Below are positions 35,501 through 36,132 of a stretch of 36,132 nucleotides of DNA, one piece after another. Source of the DNA: Alienimonas chondri. GTDB lineage: Bacteria; Planctomycetota; Planctomycetia; Planctomycetales; Planctomycetaceae. A program made the translations under genes and the position numbers. The first letter of the stretch is position 1, and each line of letters opens with the position of its first letter. The notes below the pieces were generated by a model that had not been told where the DNA came from, made no database searches, and saw nothing but the letters and a program-made list of their open reading frames with translations. The stretch spans positions 1 to 36,132 of the forward strand of contig NZ_WTPX01000035.1 in NCBI RefSeq assembly GCF_013036045.1, read 5' to 3'.

Positions 35501-35958
35501 ATCGCCGCAGCCTCTATACGTTCTGGAAACGCACGGCCCCGGCGCCGGTAATGCTGGCGATGAACAGCGGCCGCCGGGAGGTCTGCCGGTTGAAGCGGGA
35601 CGTGGTGCAGTCGCCGCTTCAGGCGTTGGTGCTGCTGAACGGCACGCAGTTCGTCGAAGCCTCCCGGGCCTTCGCCGGCCGCCTGCTGCAAACCCACGGC
35701 GAGAACCACGACGCCGCGACCGCGGAGGCCTTCCGCACCCTCACCAGTCGCCCGCCGACCGAGGCGGAAACGGCCGTCCTGCAACGCCTGTACGCCGATC
35801 AGTTCGCCCGGTTCGAGGCTGATCCGAAGGCGGCGGAGGAACTGTTGAACGTCGGTTCCGCCCCCCGCTCCGCCGACCTCGATCCCGCCCGACACGCCGC
35901 CCTGACGGCGACCGTCAACGCCCTGATGAACCTTGATGAAAGCGTGAGGCGACCGTGA
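32527..35958 (+). CDS. Cytochrome-like PSD1/DUF1549/LamG/DUF1553 protein with in-frame repeat insertion
   Basis: From ATG at 32527 the protein has 1143 aa. A signal peptide (about 1-30) is followed by a planctomycete cytochrome C (PSD1) domain with a CxxCH heme motif at 61-65 (CFHCH, after [10 protein letters not shown]). DUF1549 spans about 165-400 and includes a second CxxCH at 351-355 (CARCH). A LamG-like domain covers about 510-735 ([29 protein letters not shown]). DUF1553 occupies about 820-1110 ([53 protein letters not shown]). Such proteins are exported and usually paired with a DUF1501 gene, suggested to act in glycan breakdown or electron transfer; the mechanism is unproven. Residues 444-497 are encoded by a composite repeat. 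No DUF1501 gene follows within the 174 nt left. The 32479 start is rejected because it puts residues before the signal peptide. Confidence 0.93.
   Translation: [1143 protein letters not shown]
33857..34018. repeat. Composite inverted-repeat element, copy B, inside a coding sequence
   Basis: Left unit: a perfect 12-bp hairpin (33857-33868 with 33874-33885) followed by the C2-G5 tract and gtgagggg. Right unit: inverted form from about 33982, with a perfect 11-bp stem (33995-34005 with 34008-34018). Outer ends are 162 bp apart, a multiple of three, with no stop codon in the host frame. It encodes about 54 residues including [10 protein letters not shown] and [12 protein letters not shown], between the DUF1549 and LamG domains. 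Confidence 0.9.
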
Positions 35959-35994
35959 CGAACGATGAACTCACCGGCGCCCGCCCCCTCTCCT

Positions 35995-36132
35995 CCCCTC
36001 TCCCTCAGGGAGAGGGGCCGGGGGTGAGGGTGGGCGAGCCTTCGCAGGCTCGCGATCATGGTGCGGCCCGCTCAGGACGGGTGCGGAGCATCGGGGGCGT
36101 GTCTGGCGATCGGCCGGTTCCAGCCCCCTCAC
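35995..36132. repeat. Composite inverted-repeat element, copy C (cut by window end)
   Basis: Left unit: a perfect 11-bp palindrome (35995-36005 with 36007-36017) followed by the C2-G5 tract and gtgaggg to 36030. The core contains an 8-bp hairpin with a TCGC loop (36034-36041 with 36046-36053). The right unit begins at 36115 with an 18-nt match to copy A (31932-31949) and runs off the window. It lies 36 nt after the DUF1549/DUF1553 stop codon; no gene is seen in 35959-36132. Confidence 0.88.

Noticed and set aside
34285-35895. 536-codon minus-strand frame opposite the DUF1553 region
   Set aside because: Antisense shadow of a gene with well-recognised LamG and DUF1553 motifs.

Overview
The window reads as a chromosomal segment of a GC-rich planctomycete (class Planctomycetia; the order or genus cannot be fixed from sequence alone). 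The evidence is a set of families that are expanded in that phylum: a DUF1501 protein, a cytochrome-like DUF1549/LamG/DUF1553 protein (CxxCH motifs), a DUF1559 pseudopilin-like protein paired with a small lipoprotein, a XylR-like fusion regulator, a DUF6288 HEAT protein, and a 4161-residue TPR protein with DUF1583-like ends. No tRNA, rRNA, CRISPR array, integrase or transposase gene was seen.

Layout. 1-3.4 kb (+): DUF1501 protein, zinc alcohol dehydrogenase and a DJ-1/PfpI amidotransferase-like protein. 3.4-6.6 kb (-): a solitary VirD4/TraG-like ATPase without membrane segments, a nested inverted-repeat element, and a XylR-like regulator. 6.8-11.6 kb (+): lipoprotein and DUF1559 pseudopilin, then a TIGR03364-type FAD oxidoreductase whose stop overlaps the start of a LamG plus purple-acid-phosphatase-like enzyme. 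11.9-26.5 kb (+): the giant TPR gene, overlapping by 4 nt with a secreted HEAT-repeat gene. 26.6-31.8 kb (-): a DUF6288 gene; then, upstream of a clear terminator, a likely operon of ECF sigma factor, 71-aa protein and a membrane/coiled-coil protein with a cysteine cluster. 32.1-36.0 kb (+): a small secreted basic protein and the large DUF1549/DUF1553 protein.

The most unusual content is the repeat population. Three copies of a composite element, each made of two inverted G/C-tract hairpins around a variable core, lie within the last 4.3 kb. One sits in frame inside the DUF1549/DUF1553 gene and codes for a low-complexity linker; the other two flank that gene and its small neighbour. A second, unrelated family forms an A-B-A'-B' interleaved structure at 5.3 kb, and a single B arm encodes the last residues of the phosphatase at 11.6 kb. 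These look like REPIN/MITE-type elements that have repeatedly entered coding sequence.

Most genes look secreted or envelope-associated (degradation, scaffolding, surface assembly). Functional statements rest on motifs read by eye and on family knowledge; no database search was possible.
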